From the NCBI GenBank assembly GCA_905194315.1, contig CAJJRX010000006.1, forward strand, positions 1 to 64,000: DNA of 64,000 nucleotides, written 5' to 3'. Origin of the DNA: an uncultured Sutterella sp. GTDB taxonomy: Bacteria > Pseudomonadota > Gammaproteobacteria > Burkholderiales > Burkholderiaceae_F. Below are positions 9,138 through 17,416 of this stretch, piece after piece (positions within the stretch are counted from its first letter, which is position 1; every line of letters begins with the position of its first letter). The position numbers and the translations under genes are program-made. Below the pieces are notes generated by a model that was not told where the DNA came from, searched no databases, and saw only the letters and a list, made by a program, of their open reading frames with translations.

Positions 9138-9992
9138 ATGACGACTCTTATCGACGGCAAAAAACTGGCCACTGAACTTCAGGGCGAACTGAAGAACCGT
9201 GTTGAAATCTGCCGCCAGCACGGCCACCAGCCCGGCCTTGCCGTAATTCTGGTGGGAGACAATCCCGCCAGCCAGGTGTATGTTCGCAACAAAATCAAAG
9301 CCTGTGAAAACACCGGTATCCGCTCCATTGAAATCCGGCTGCCTGCCGAAACCTCTCAGGAGAAACTGCTCGCCGAGGTTCACCGCCTCAACAACGATCC
9401 CGAAGTTGACGGCATTCTCGTGCAGCTGCCGCTGCCCGGGCATCTCTCCTCGGAGCTGATCATTCAGAATATCGCCCCCGAAAAAGACGTGGACGGTTTC
9501 CATGTCGCCAGTGCCGGCGCTCTGCTTACCGGCCGTCCGGGATTCCGCCCCTGCACACCCTACGGTGTGATGAAGCTGCTCGAATCCGCAGGCTGCGAAA
9601 TTGAGGGCAAACACGCCGTGGTGATCGGCCGCTCCAATATCGTGGGTAAACCTCAGGCACTGATGCTTCTGGAGAAAAACGCCACCGTCACCATCGCGCA
9701 CAGCCGCACCCGCAACCTTCCCGAGGTTGTCCGTGAGGCGGACATTGTGGTGGCCGCCGTGGGTCGCGCAAAAATGGTCAAAGGTGACTGGCTCAAACCC
9801 GGTGCCGTGGTGATCGACGTCGGCATGAACCGTGATGAAAACGGAAAACTCTGCGGTGATGTGGACTTTGAAAGCGCCCTGGAGGTTGCCGGCGCTATCA
9901 CGCCCGTCCCGGGCGGTGTGGGTCCCATGACCATTGCCATGCTGATGACCAACACGGTGGAAGCGGTTGAACGCCGCCTCGGCATCGCCTAA
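9138..9992 (+). CDS. folD: Bifunctional methylenetetrahydrofolate dehydrogenase/cyclohydrolase
   Basis: Interconverts 5,10-methylene-, methenyl- and 10-formyl-tetrahydrofolate using NADP; cytoplasmic one-carbon metabolism. The protein is 284 residues. It shows the YVxxK catalytic segment (YVRNKIKAC), the PLPGH segment, and the nucleotide-binding region GRSNIVGKP, ending with PGGVGPMTIAML. The ATG at 9138 follows GTGGGAGAA; an upstream in-frame ATG at 9078 would add an atypical 20-residue tail. The oligopeptidase A gene follows after 20 bases, probably co-transcribed. Confidence 0.97.
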   Translation: MTTLIDGKKLATELQGELKNRVEICRQHGHQPGLAVILVGDNPASQVYVRNKIKACENTGIRSIEIRLPAETSQEKLLAEVHRLNNDPEVDGILVQLPLPGHLSSELIIQNIAPEKDVDGFHVASAGALLTGRPGFRPCTPYGVMKLLESAGCEIEGKHAVVIGRSNIVGKPQALMLLEKNATVTIAHSRTRNLPEVVREADIVVAAVGRAKMVKGDWLKPGAVVIDVGMNRDENGKLCGDVDFESALEVAGAITPVPGGVGPMTIAMLMTNTVEAVERRLGIA

Positions 9993-10012
9993 AAAATTAT
10001 CAGGAAAAATTA

Positions 10013-12049
10013 ATGACACAAAACAATCCTCTGCTTCACATTACCGGACAGATTGACTACGCAGCCATCCGTCCCGAACACATCGAACCGGCGATCAGCG
10101 CTCTGTGCAAAGAACTCGATGCGACCGTGGCACGTGTGACCGATCCCGCCACCCCTGCCACATGGGAAGCGGTGTCGGAACCGCTTGAAGAGATTCTTGA
10201 ACAGTTCTCCCGTGCCTGGGGTGCCGTCGGACATCTTCAGAGCGTGGTTGACACGCCCGCTCTGCGTGAGGCCTACAATGCGCAGCTGCCGGTGGTCACG
10301 CAGCGCTTTATCGATCTTTCGCAGAACGAGGCCCTGTTTGCCAAGTACAAGGCCATGGCCGCCTCGCCTGACTTCAGCGCCATGTCGCCGGTGCGTCAGC
10401 GCATCATCAGCCGCGAGATCCGTGACTTCCGCCTCAGCGGTGCGGATCTGCCCGCCCCCGAACGTCAGCGTGTCAAAGAGATCGGGGAAAAACTGAGCAT
10501 GCTCTCGCAGAAATTCAGTGAAAACCTGCTCGACGCGACCAACGCCTGGGATCTGGTGATCACAGACGAGTCGATGCTCGAAGGCATTCCCGAAGACGTC
10601 AGAATGCTTCTTGCCATGCAGGCCAGACAGGCCGGCAAAGAGGGCTGGCGTATCACACTGCAGTACCCGAGCTACCTGCCGGTGATGCAGTATGCGGAAA
10701 ACCGCTCTCTTCGTGAAACCGTTTACCGCGCTTTTGTGACGCGTGCCTCCGAGTTCGGTGAACCCGGACTCGATAACACACCGGTGATCAATGAAATCCT
10801 GCCGCTTCGCCACGAAGAGGCAGTGCTGCTTGGCTTTAAGAATTTCGCCGAGTCCTCGCTTGCCACCAAGATGGCCGAAAGTCCCGCGGAGGTTGTCGCC
10901 TTTCTGCGTCAGCTCGCACAGCGCGCCAAACCCTACGCAGAACGCGACATGCAGGAGTTGCGCGAATTTGCCCGCACCCGGCTCGGCATTGAAAAACTTG
11001 AACCCTGGGATCAGGCCTGGGCGAGCGAAAAGCTCCGTCAGGCCCGCTACAGCTACTCCGATCAGGAGGTCAAGCAGTACTTCACCGAACCCACTGTCTT
11101 CAAGGGACTCTTCCGTCTGATCGGCAGACTCTATAACGTGACGTTCGAGGAAAAACCCGCCAGTGTCTGGCATCCGGATGTCAAGTACTTCGAGCTTACC
11201 CGTGACGGCAAGGCACTCGCCGGTCTGTATGTGGATCTGTATGCCCGTGAAGGCAAACGCAGCGGCGCCTGGATGGACTCGGACCGTTCGCGTAAAGTCC
11301 GTGGCGGCACACTGCAGACCCCGCTCGCCTACCTCGTGTGCAACTTTGCCCCCGGGGTGAACGGCCGTCCCTCGACGATGACGCATGACGAGGTGACCAC
11401 ACTGTTCCACGAAATGGGACACGGGCTGCACCATATGCTCACCACTCAGGATGAAAGTGCCGTCGCCGGCATCAACGGTGTGGAATGGGATGCGGTCGAG
11501 CTGCCGAGTCAGTTTATGGAAAACTTCGCCTGGGAGTGGGACGTCATCGAATCGGTCTCCTCGCATGTTGAGAGCGGCGAAAAGCTGCCGCGCGAACTCT
11601 ACGAGAAGATGCTCGCTGCGAAGAACTTCCAGTCCGGTATCGCCTGTGTGCGTCAGGTCGAATTCGCCCTTTTTGATATGCTGCTGCACATGGACTTTGA
11701 TGCGCAGAAGACGAATTTCATGGACGTGCTTGATGCAGTGCGCAAAGAGGTTTCCGTATTTATTCCGCCTGCCTACCACCGCTTCCCGCAGAGCTTCTCG
11801 CATATCTTTGCCGGCGGCTATGCTGCGGGCTACTACAGCTACAAGTGGGCGGAGGTGCTCTCCTCGGATGCCTTTGCCGCCTTTGAAGAGGAAGGTATTT
11901 TCAACCCTGAAACCGGACGCCGTTTTGAGAGGGAAATTCTCTCGAGAGGGTCGAGCCGCGACGCCATGGACAATTTTGTTGCCTTCCGTGGCCGCAAGCC
12001 GACACTTGACGCACTGATGCGTCACAGCGGCATGGACCGGGATCTCTGA
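10013..12049 (+). CDS. prlC: Oligopeptidase A (M3 metallopeptidase)
   Basis: Cytoplasmic zinc peptidase of 678 residues that degrades short peptides, including cleaved signal peptides. The HExxH zinc site is LFHEMGHGLHHM (about residues 464-475), and the downstream metal-ligand Glu lies in the VELPSQFMENF segment. Length and layout match the M3A family (E. coli OpdA/PrlC, ~680 residues). AGGA precedes the ATG. It follows folD closely and ends at a clear terminator. Confidence 0.96.
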   Translation: MTQNNPLLHITGQIDYAAIRPEHIEPAISALCKELDATVARVTDPATPATWEAVSEPLEEILEQFSRAWGAVGHLQSVVDTPALREAYNAQLPVVTQRFIDLSQNEALFAKYKAMAASPDFSAMSPVRQRIISREIRDFRLSGADLPAPERQRVKEIGEKLSMLSQKFSENLLDATNAWDLVITDESMLEGIPEDVRMLLAMQARQAGKEGWRITLQYPSYLPVMQYAENRSLRETVYRAFVTRASEFGEPGLDNTPVINEILPLRHEEAVLLGFKNFAESSLATKMAESPAEVVAFLRQLAQRAKPYAERDMQELREFARTRLGIEKLEPWDQAWASEKLRQARYSYSDQEVKQYFTEPTVFKGLFRLIGRLYNVTFEEKPASVWHPDVKYFELTRDGKALAGLYVDLYAREGKRSGAWMDSDRSRKVRGGTLQTPLAYLVCNFAPGVNGRPSTMTHDEVTTLFHEMGHGLHHMLTTQDESAVAGINGVEWDAVELPSQFMENFAWEWDVIESVSSHVESGEKLPRELYEKMLAAKNFQSGIACVRQVEFALFDMLLHMDFDAQKTNFMDVLDAVRKEVSVFIPPAYHRFPQSFSHIFAGGYAAGYYSYKWAEVLSSDAFAAFEEEGIFNPETGRRFEREILSRGSSRDAMDNFVAFRGRKPTLDALMRHSGMDRDL

Positions 12050-12061
12050 TAAGTGCTCACG

Positions 12062-12090
12062 AAGAGCTCTCCCCCGGAGAGCTCTTTCTT
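12062..12090 (+). terminator. Terminator after prlC
   Basis: AAGAGCTCTC (12062-12071) pairs perfectly with GAGAGCTCTT (12077-12086), followed by TCTTTTCTT. It separates prlC from the exonuclease gene 20 bases on. Confidence 0.8.
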
Positions 12091-12106
12091 TTCTTAAGGA
12101 ATACAG

Positions 12107-12910
12107 ATGGCAGATATTACACTGGCAAGCTGGAACGTCAACTCCCTCAGAGTCAGACTCGAACAGGTGCTCGCCTGGCTCGGAAAGGTTCAGCCCGATG
12201 CGCTCGTGCTGCAGGAAACCAAACTCGTTGATGAGCAGTTCCCGCAGATGGACTTTGAGGCTGCCGGCTACCATGCTCTCTTCTGCGGTCAGAAAACATA
12301 CAACGGTGTGGCACTGCTCGCCAGGAAGGCAACCTTCAGTGAACCCGAAGACGTCCGCTACAACATCGACGGCTTTCCGGATGATCAGAAACGCCTCATT
12401 GCGGCCACGCTCAAGCCGGTAAACGGCGAGGAGCCTGTGCGTTTCATCGGCGGCTATATCCCCAACGGCTCGGAGCCTGGCAGCTGGAAGTACCTCTACA
12501 AGCTCGACTGGTTCGAGGCGCTCGCCCGCTCGCTCAGGGAGGAGCTGAAAAATCAGCCCCGGCTTGTCATGGGCGGGGACTTCAATCTCGCGCCTGATGA
12601 CCGCGATGTCTGGGATCCGCTGCGCTGGAAGGACAGAATTCTCTGTTCAGTACCCGAGCGGCAGGCCTACCGGCGACTGCTTGAACTCGGGCTCTCTGAC
12701 AGCTACCGGCTCATTGAGAGCGCGGGCGGACACTACTCCTGGTGGGATTACCGCAGCGCGGCTTTTGAGAAAAACATGGGACTGCGTATCGACCTGCTGC
12801 TCGTCTCTGATGCACTCAAAGACCGCGTCAAAGACGCCCGTATTGACGAGGAGCCTCGGAATCTGCCGCAGCCCTCGGATCACGCCCCCGTTCTTGTGAC
12901 GCTCGGCTGA
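12107..12910 (+). CDS. xthA: Exodeoxyribonuclease III
   Basis: Base-excision-repair AP endonuclease and 3'-5' exonuclease of the EEP (exonuclease-endonuclease-phosphatase) family, 267 residues. It contains the N-terminal SWNVNSLRVR (catalytic Asn), LVLQETKL (metal-binding Glu), GGDFNLAP (catalytic Asp/Asn) and SDHAPV (catalytic Asp-His) segments. Start ATG with AAGGA upstream. It ends at a strong terminator. Confidence 0.96.
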   Translation: MADITLASWNVNSLRVRLEQVLAWLGKVQPDALVLQETKLVDEQFPQMDFEAAGYHALFCGQKTYNGVALLARKATFSEPEDVRYNIDGFPDDQKRLIAATLKPVNGEEPVRFIGGYIPNGSEPGSWKYLYKLDWFEALARSLREELKNQPRLVMGGDFNLAPDDRDVWDPLRWKDRILCSVPERQAYRRLLELGLSDSYRLIESAGGHYSWWDYRSAAFEKNMGLRIDLLLVSDALKDRVKDARIDEEPRNLPQPSDHAPVLVTLG

Positions 12911-12914
12911 GAAT

Positions 12915-12943
12915 AAAAGCCCCGCCTCCCGGCGGGCTTTTTT
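12915..12943 (+). terminator. Terminator between xthA and the convergent membrane-protein gene
   Basis: AAAAGCCCCGCC pairs with GGCGGGCTTTTTT with one bulge. The flanking A and T runs suggest it can work in both directions. Confidence 0.85.
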
Positions 12944-12951
12944 CAACATTT

Positions 12952-13491
12952 TCAGGCGCCAAACCTTTCTGCGTTCTCAAGCGCATAGAGCCATTCACGA
13001 AGCCGTGCGACCGCGGGCGGTGTGTCAGCCGGCAGGCTCCCGGCCCATGTCAGCAGCGTAGCGAGTTTCCACACTGCCACCGGCACGCCGGCCTGAGGAC
13101 GCGGATCAATATCCGCCGCGGGCAGTCCGAACGCGGATTCCGACAGTCCCTCGCCGGCAATGTAGTCCAGGAGCAGGTTTTCGGCAATGCGCACACCGTC
13201 TCGTTCCCGGAAGTAACTCATGGCGAGCGCCTCAGTGGCAAACGGCACAATCTCGCGAACAGCGAGTTTCCGGTCATACAGCATACGCCAGAGCGCAAAC
13301 ACGGGCCAGAAGGCAAAAGCAATCCAGAACGGGATGCTCAGCCAGAAGGCGGTCGCAAGCTGTGCGCCGCCGTCAGCGCCTTCGAGCGTGAGCGCCGTGC
13401 CGACAAACCCCCAGAGAAACCAGATCAGCCAGCCGCGGCGGTAGCGCGAACGCGGCATGGCACTTTCAACCGTTCTCTCCCATCCTGACAT
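12952..13491 (-). CDS. Hypothetical membrane protein
   Basis: Protein of 179 residues that I do not recognise. A basic N-terminus (RSRYRRGW) leads into two hydrophobic stretches at about residues 21-38 and 46-69, likely two membrane helices. The C-terminal ~110 residues are soluble and end in an Ala/Leu-rich helical part. The start has GGAG about 6 bases upstream. The gene lies 21 bases after the RlmN-like gene on the same strand and is likely co-transcribed with it. No function is proposed. Confidence 0.7.
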   Translation of the reverse strand: MSGWERTVESAMPRSRYRRGWLIWFLWGFVGTALTLEGADGGAQLATAFWLSIPFWIAFAFWPVFALWRMLYDRKLAVREIVPFATEALAMSYFRERDGVRIAENLLLDYIAGEGLSESAFGLPAADIDPRPQAGVPVAVWKLATLLTWAGSLPADTPPAVARLREWLYALENAERFGA

Positions 13492-13512
13492 ACCGGACTC
13501 CTCACAAAAAAA

Positions 13513-14550
13513 TCAGCGCTTTCTGAGAATCACGCGCGCTCTGAGCTGACCGCATCCGCCGTCAACATCCTGAGCTGCGGAATCTCTGAGCGTGGCAATC
13601 ACACCGCGACTGCGGCAGGCGCGCACCAGCGCCGCAAGACTTTCCCGGCTGCCGCGCCGGTAGGGGCTGTCCTCAACGGCATTGACCGGAATGAAATTCA
13701 CCATGGCATAGTGCCCCTGAAGTTTTCCGGCCAGCCTGAGAGCCTCCTCCGGCGAGTCGTTCACACCTTCGATCACAGTCCACTGGTACTGGGTCGGGTA
13801 GTGGCAGGTTCTGGCCCACTTCTCTGCTGCGGCGATCAGTGACTCGACACTCATCCGGGTGCCCCGCGGCAGCAGCTCCCGGCGCTTTTCCTCATCGATC
13901 GTATGCAGCGATACGGCGAGTGCCGGCTTGACACGGGAGGCATGCAGCCGCTCAAAAAGCCGTTCATCCCCCACAGTCGAGACAACAATATCCTTATGAC
14001 CGAAATCCCCGTAATCAGCCAGAAACTCCAGTGCACTGAAAACATGTTCGAGATTGTGCGAGGGCTCACCCATGCCCATGAAAACCACTTTTTTCGTTTC
14101 CGGGCGCAGACGGCGGGCAAGGGCGACCTGTGCGACGATTTCCGCATCGGTGAGCTGCCGGATCAGACCGGAGCGTCCTGTCATGCAGAAGCGGCATCCC
14201 ACCGCGCAGCCGAGCTGCGTGGACACACAGACCCCCTGACGCGGCAGCAGGACGCTCTCGACCGTCTGACCGTCAGCAAGCGTCACGAGCAGCCGTTCGC
14301 TGTCGCTTTCCGCCCCCGGATGGCGAGAACGTACCGAGGCGGTATTTTCCAGGCGCGCTCTGAGCGCATCAAACTGCGCCCGGAGTGTCCTGGGAAAGGC
14401 GGCGTCCCCTGCATCGGGCCACGGAGCGCGTCCGAGCCAGGCGCGAAAAAGCTTTCGCATATGCACAGGCTTTGCGCCAGCCGCCTCAAGCACTTCGCGA
14501 AGCGCATTCAGGGTCAGCAGAGAATTGTCGCAGAGACTTTCGGTAGGCAT
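13513..14550 (-). CDS. RlmN/Cfr-family radical SAM RNA methyltransferase
   Basis: Radical SAM enzyme of 345 residues. The Fe-S cysteines are Cys115, Cys119 and Cys122 (GCAVGCRFCMTG). The two extra cysteines used by RlmN/Cfr are also present: Cys108 (CVSTQ) and Cys333 (GGCGQL), which hold and resolve the methylene intermediate. The family methylates the C2 (RlmN) or C8 (Cfr) of adenosine in 23S rRNA, and RlmN also acts on some tRNAs. The protein is somewhat shorter and more divergent than E. coli RlmN (384 residues), so it could be the housekeeping RlmN or a paralogue. It is followed by a small membrane-protein gene. Confidence 0.85.
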   Translation of the reverse strand: MPTESLCDNSLLTLNALREVLEAAGAKPVHMRKLFRAWLGRAPWPDAGDAAFPRTLRAQFDALRARLENTASVRSRHPGAESDSERLLVTLADGQTVESVLLPRQGVCVSTQLGCAVGCRFCMTGRSGLIRQLTDAEIVAQVALARRLRPETKKVVFMGMGEPSHNLEHVFSALEFLADYGDFGHKDIVVSTVGDERLFERLHASRVKPALAVSLHTIDEEKRRELLPRGTRMSVESLIAAAEKWARTCHYPTQYQWTVIEGVNDSPEEALRLAGKLQGHYAMVNFIPVNAVEDSPYRRGSRESLAALVRACRSRGVIATLRDSAAQDVDGGCGQLRARVILRKR

Positions 14551-14607
14551 TTAATCGGTGAGAGAGGCAAAAAATCTGTCGTCTGTGCAACGGCCGGAGG
14601 GCCGGAC

Positions 14608-14639
14608 AAAAGACCCGCAGAACAGAGGAGAACTGCGGG
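14608..14639 (-). terminator. Likely terminator after ntrC
   Basis: CCCGCAG (14614-14620) pairs with CTGCGGG (14633-14639). On the minus strand it is followed by TCTTTTG. It lies between ntrC and the RlmN-like gene. Confidence 0.6.
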
Positions 14640-14688
14640 CCGGGTGCACAGTGTGAGTGCCCAATTGTAGCGGGATTTAGCGGCACGC

Positions 14689-16113
14689 TCATTCAAGTGT
14701 GCCGATTTTCCTTGTCAGCGTATTACGGCCGATCCCGAGTCGTGCAGCCGCATCAGCGCGGCGACCTTCCGTCACCTCAAGCGCAGCATGGATCACCGCC
14801 CGCTCTGCCCGCCCGATCACGACATCCCAGACGGCACTCTCGCCGTCACGCAGCCGTCGGGTAACCTCCTGCTGCAGGGCAGCCTCCCAGTCCCCGGAGG
14901 CCGGTGCGGCATCACTGCCACTCGCGCTTCTGAGGGCTTTGCCGGAACCGGCTCTGAGCACCTCCTCGGGGAGATCCTCGGGGCGGATTTCGCTTGACGG
15001 AGCCATCACCAGCAGCCAGCGGCAGAAATTTTCAAGCTGCCGGACATTACCGGGAAAGTCAAACCGCATCAGCACATCGAGCGCCTCTTTCGTGAGGCGT
15101 TTGGGCTCGACACCGAGCTCCTTTGCCCCTGTATGCAGGAAATGCTCGACCATCGGCGGGATATCCTCTTTGCGCTCGCGCAGCGGCGGCAGCCGCAGGC
15201 GGATCACGTTCAGCCGGTGATAGAGATCCTCTCTGAAAAGACCGGCTCTGACCCGCTCCTCCAGATTCTGATTGGTTGCTGCAATCACACGCACATCAGC
15301 CTTGATCGGCTCATGACCGCCCACCCGGTAGAAGTAACCGTCCGAGAGCACTCTGAGCAGGCTGGTCTGCAGATCCATCGGCATATCACCGATTTCATCC
15401 AGAAAGATCGTGCCGCCCTTGGCCTGTTCAAAACGCCCGAGATGCAGTGCACTGGCACCGGTAAAGGCGCCCTTCTCATGGCCGTAGAGCTCGCTTTCGA
15501 GCAGCTCCCGCGGAATGGAGGCCATATTGATGGCCACATACGGCGCGCGAGCTCTCTGGGAGTGATCCCTGATTGCGCGGGCAACAACCTCCTTGCCTGA
15601 GCCGGATTCCCCTGTGAGCAGCACAGTGGCGGTGCTCTGCGAGAGTCGTCCGATGGCACGGAACACATCCTGCATTGCCGGAGCGCGGCCGATCAGTCCC
15701 GAGGTTGCAGGAAGCGTTTCCGTGCCGGCCTGCTGCGCACTCACTCTGTCGCCTTCAGCAGCCGCTCTGCTGATCAGCTCCACAGCCTCTGTAATGTCAA
15801 AGGGCTTGGGCAGGTATTCAAATGCACCGCCCTGAAATGCTGAGACAGCACTGTCGAGATCCGAAAATGCCGTCATGATGATGACGGGAATATCGGGTGC
15901 ACGCTCCTTGACCCGTCCGAGAAGCTCCGTGCCGGAGATCCCGGGCATGCGGATATCGCTCACGAGCGCAGACGGACGCCCCGTGTTCAGCGCCTCGAGC
16001 ACATCACTGCCGCGCTCGAAAGCCGACACCTCAAACCCGGCCCGCTTGAGTGCTCTGGTCAGCACAAAACGGATCGACCGGTCATCATCCACCACCCAGA
16101 TATGTTTGCTCAT
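14689..16113 (-). CDS. ntrC: Nitrogen regulation response regulator NtrC
   Basis: Sigma-54 enhancer-binding protein of 474 residues. The receiver domain carries phospho-acceptor Asp53 (VSDIRMPG). The central AAA+ domain has Walker A GESGSGKE, the sigma-54 contact loop GAFTGA and Walker B region ILD-like (TIFLDEIGDM). A Fis-type helix-turn-helix closes the protein (RADAAARLGIGRNTLTRKI). It activates glnA and other nitrogen genes when phosphorylated by NtrB. The gene follows ntrB by 11 bases, and the upstream glnA region carries matching NtrC sites. Confidence 0.95.
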   Translation of the reverse strand: MSKHIWVVDDDRSIRFVLTRALKRAGFEVSAFERGSDVLEALNTGRPSALVSDIRMPGISGTELLGRVKERAPDIPVIIMTAFSDLDSAVSAFQGGAFEYLPKPFDITEAVELISRAAAEGDRVSAQQAGTETLPATSGLIGRAPAMQDVFRAIGRLSQSTATVLLTGESGSGKEVVARAIRDHSQRARAPYVAINMASIPRELLESELYGHEKGAFTGASALHLGRFEQAKGGTIFLDEIGDMPMDLQTSLLRVLSDGYFYRVGGHEPIKADVRVIAATNQNLEERVRAGLFREDLYHRLNVIRLRLPPLRERKEDIPPMVEHFLHTGAKELGVEPKRLTKEALDVLMRFDFPGNVRQLENFCRWLLVMAPSSEIRPEDLPEEVLRAGSGKALRSASGSDAAPASGDWEAALQQEVTRRLRDGESAVWDVVIGRAERAVIHAALEVTEGRRADAAARLGIGRNTLTRKIGTLE

Positions 16114-16124
16114 AACAATCCTCC

Positions 16125-17333
16125 TCAGTTCACCCCGGCGCCTCGGGAATCCGAGAGCGGCAGAAGCACCCGGAATACCGTCCGTCCCGGCACACTCTCA
16201 AGAGAAAGCGTGCCGCCAGTCTGATGAATAAACGCTTTGGCGAGCGAAAGTCCCAGACCTGTCCCCTCGGCTCTGCCGGTGACAAGAGGGTAAAAAATTC
16301 TTTCCTGCATCTCTTCGGGCACGCCGGGCCCGTTGTCCTGAACCTCTACGCACAGCGCTCGGCGCAGCCGTTCACTGCCGACAATCGCATCACGAACGAT
16401 GCGGGTACGCAACGTGATCACCGCATCACCCCGGGCGCGGGCCTGCTCGAGAGCCTGTGCGGCATTTCTCACCAGATTCATAAAGACCTGTGTCAGACGG
16501 AGTCTGTCGGCGCGCACCGGCGGCGAAGAGATGTCATAGTCGCGCACAATACTGAGACCGGCGGCAAACTCATGTCCGATCAGCTGTCTGACATGTTCAA
16601 GCACCTCGTGCACATTCACTTCCGTGATGTTGTCCGCCATCCGGTACGGCGCGAGGAAACGGTCCACGAGATTCTGCAGACGGTCGGTCTCCTCGACAAT
16701 GATCGATGCGCACTCGGCATCCTCCTCATTCTCAAGGCCAGACTCCAGAAGCTGTGCGGCACCGCGGATGCCGCCAAGCGGATTTTTGATTTCGTGCGCA
16801 AGATTGCGCAGCAGCTGGCGGTTGGCCTCGAGCACCTCCGCACTCAGCCGCTCCCGCTCCTGTGCGAGCGTCTCCTCGAGCACGGTCATCTCTATAATGA
16901 CACCCCCGCCGGGAAGCGACGGGACTTTCGGAAACGGTGCAAAAGCAACCTGCACCTGAACCGCCTCTTTCCTGCCGCCCGGACGGTAGACCTGACAGGC
17001 GCCCGCCATCTGTCCGGTGGCTTCGTGACCGGCCGGACCGTCATCAAACCAGCAGGCGCTCTCGGTGAAAAAATCCGTGAACGTCTCACCGATCAGACTG
17101 CGGCGCGAGCGCCCGATGAGCACCTCGGCTGCGGTATTGACCCAGAGCACCTCACCGCGTTTGTCAGTGATCCACACCGCAAAGGTCAGCAGATCCCAGG
17201 CGGGCGCAAGGTCGGTAAAAGCTTCGGGCGGTGTTGTTCTCGTCAGTGCCAAGGTCAGCTCCTCAATCCGTGCAGTGCTGTGCACAACGCGGAACAGACA
17301 GAAAAACGGGCGCAGGGTACGTTCTGACGGCAC
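16125..17333 (-). CDS. ntrB: Nitrogen regulation sensor kinase NtrB
   Basis: Cytoplasmic PAS-histidine kinase of up to 402 residues. The PAS domain lies at about 45-155, the phospho-accepting His at about 180 in NLAHEIKNPLGGI, and the HATPase domain ends with GTGLGLSLAKAFI. In this family the kinase/phosphatase balance is set by the PII protein. The GTG at 17333 is the longest start and has no clear Shine-Dalgarno; a GTG about 16 codons later is an alternative. It lies between glnA and ntrC, the usual glnA-ntrB-ntrC order. Confidence 0.93.
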   Translation of the reverse strand: MPSERTLRPFFCLFRVVHSTARIEELTLALTRTTPPEAFTDLAPAWDLLTFAVWITDKRGEVLWVNTAAEVLIGRSRRSLIGETFTDFFTESACWFDDGPAGHEATGQMAGACQVYRPGGRKEAVQVQVAFAPFPKVPSLPGGGVIIEMTVLEETLAQERERLSAEVLEANRQLLRNLAHEIKNPLGGIRGAAQLLESGLENEEDAECASIIVEETDRLQNLVDRFLAPYRMADNITEVNVHEVLEHVRQLIGHEFAAGLSIVRDYDISSPPVRADRLRLTQVFMNLVRNAAQALEQARARGDAVITLRTRIVRDAIVGSERLRRALCVEVQDNGPGVPEEMQERIFYPLVTGRAEGTGLGLSLAKAFIHQTGGTLSLESVPGRTVFRVLLPLSDSRGAGVN

Positions 17334-17375
17334 CTGCGCCCATTGTGTGAATGGTGCTCACATCACCCGCCACGA

Positions 17376-17399
17376 CTCTTCACCCTGCAAGGTGAAGAG
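17376..17399 (-). other. Hairpin between glnA and ntrB without a T-run
   Basis: CTCTTCACC (17376-17384) and GGTGAAGAG (17391-17399) form a perfect 9-base stem with a 6-base loop. No T-run follows in the direction of transcription. It could be a partial terminator or RNA processing site that lowers ntrBC expression relative to glnA. Confidence 0.5.
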
Positions 17400-17416
17400 G
17401 GCGGGCGCCTTGAGCA

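Noticed and set aside
10010..12274. Very long open frame (over 700 codons) on the minus strand opposite prlC and xthA
   Set aside because: It mirrors two intact genes with clear catalytic motifs; its translation matches no family and is a composition effect of GC-rich codons. Similar mirrors opposite hrpA, valS, glnS and rng were dropped for the same reason.
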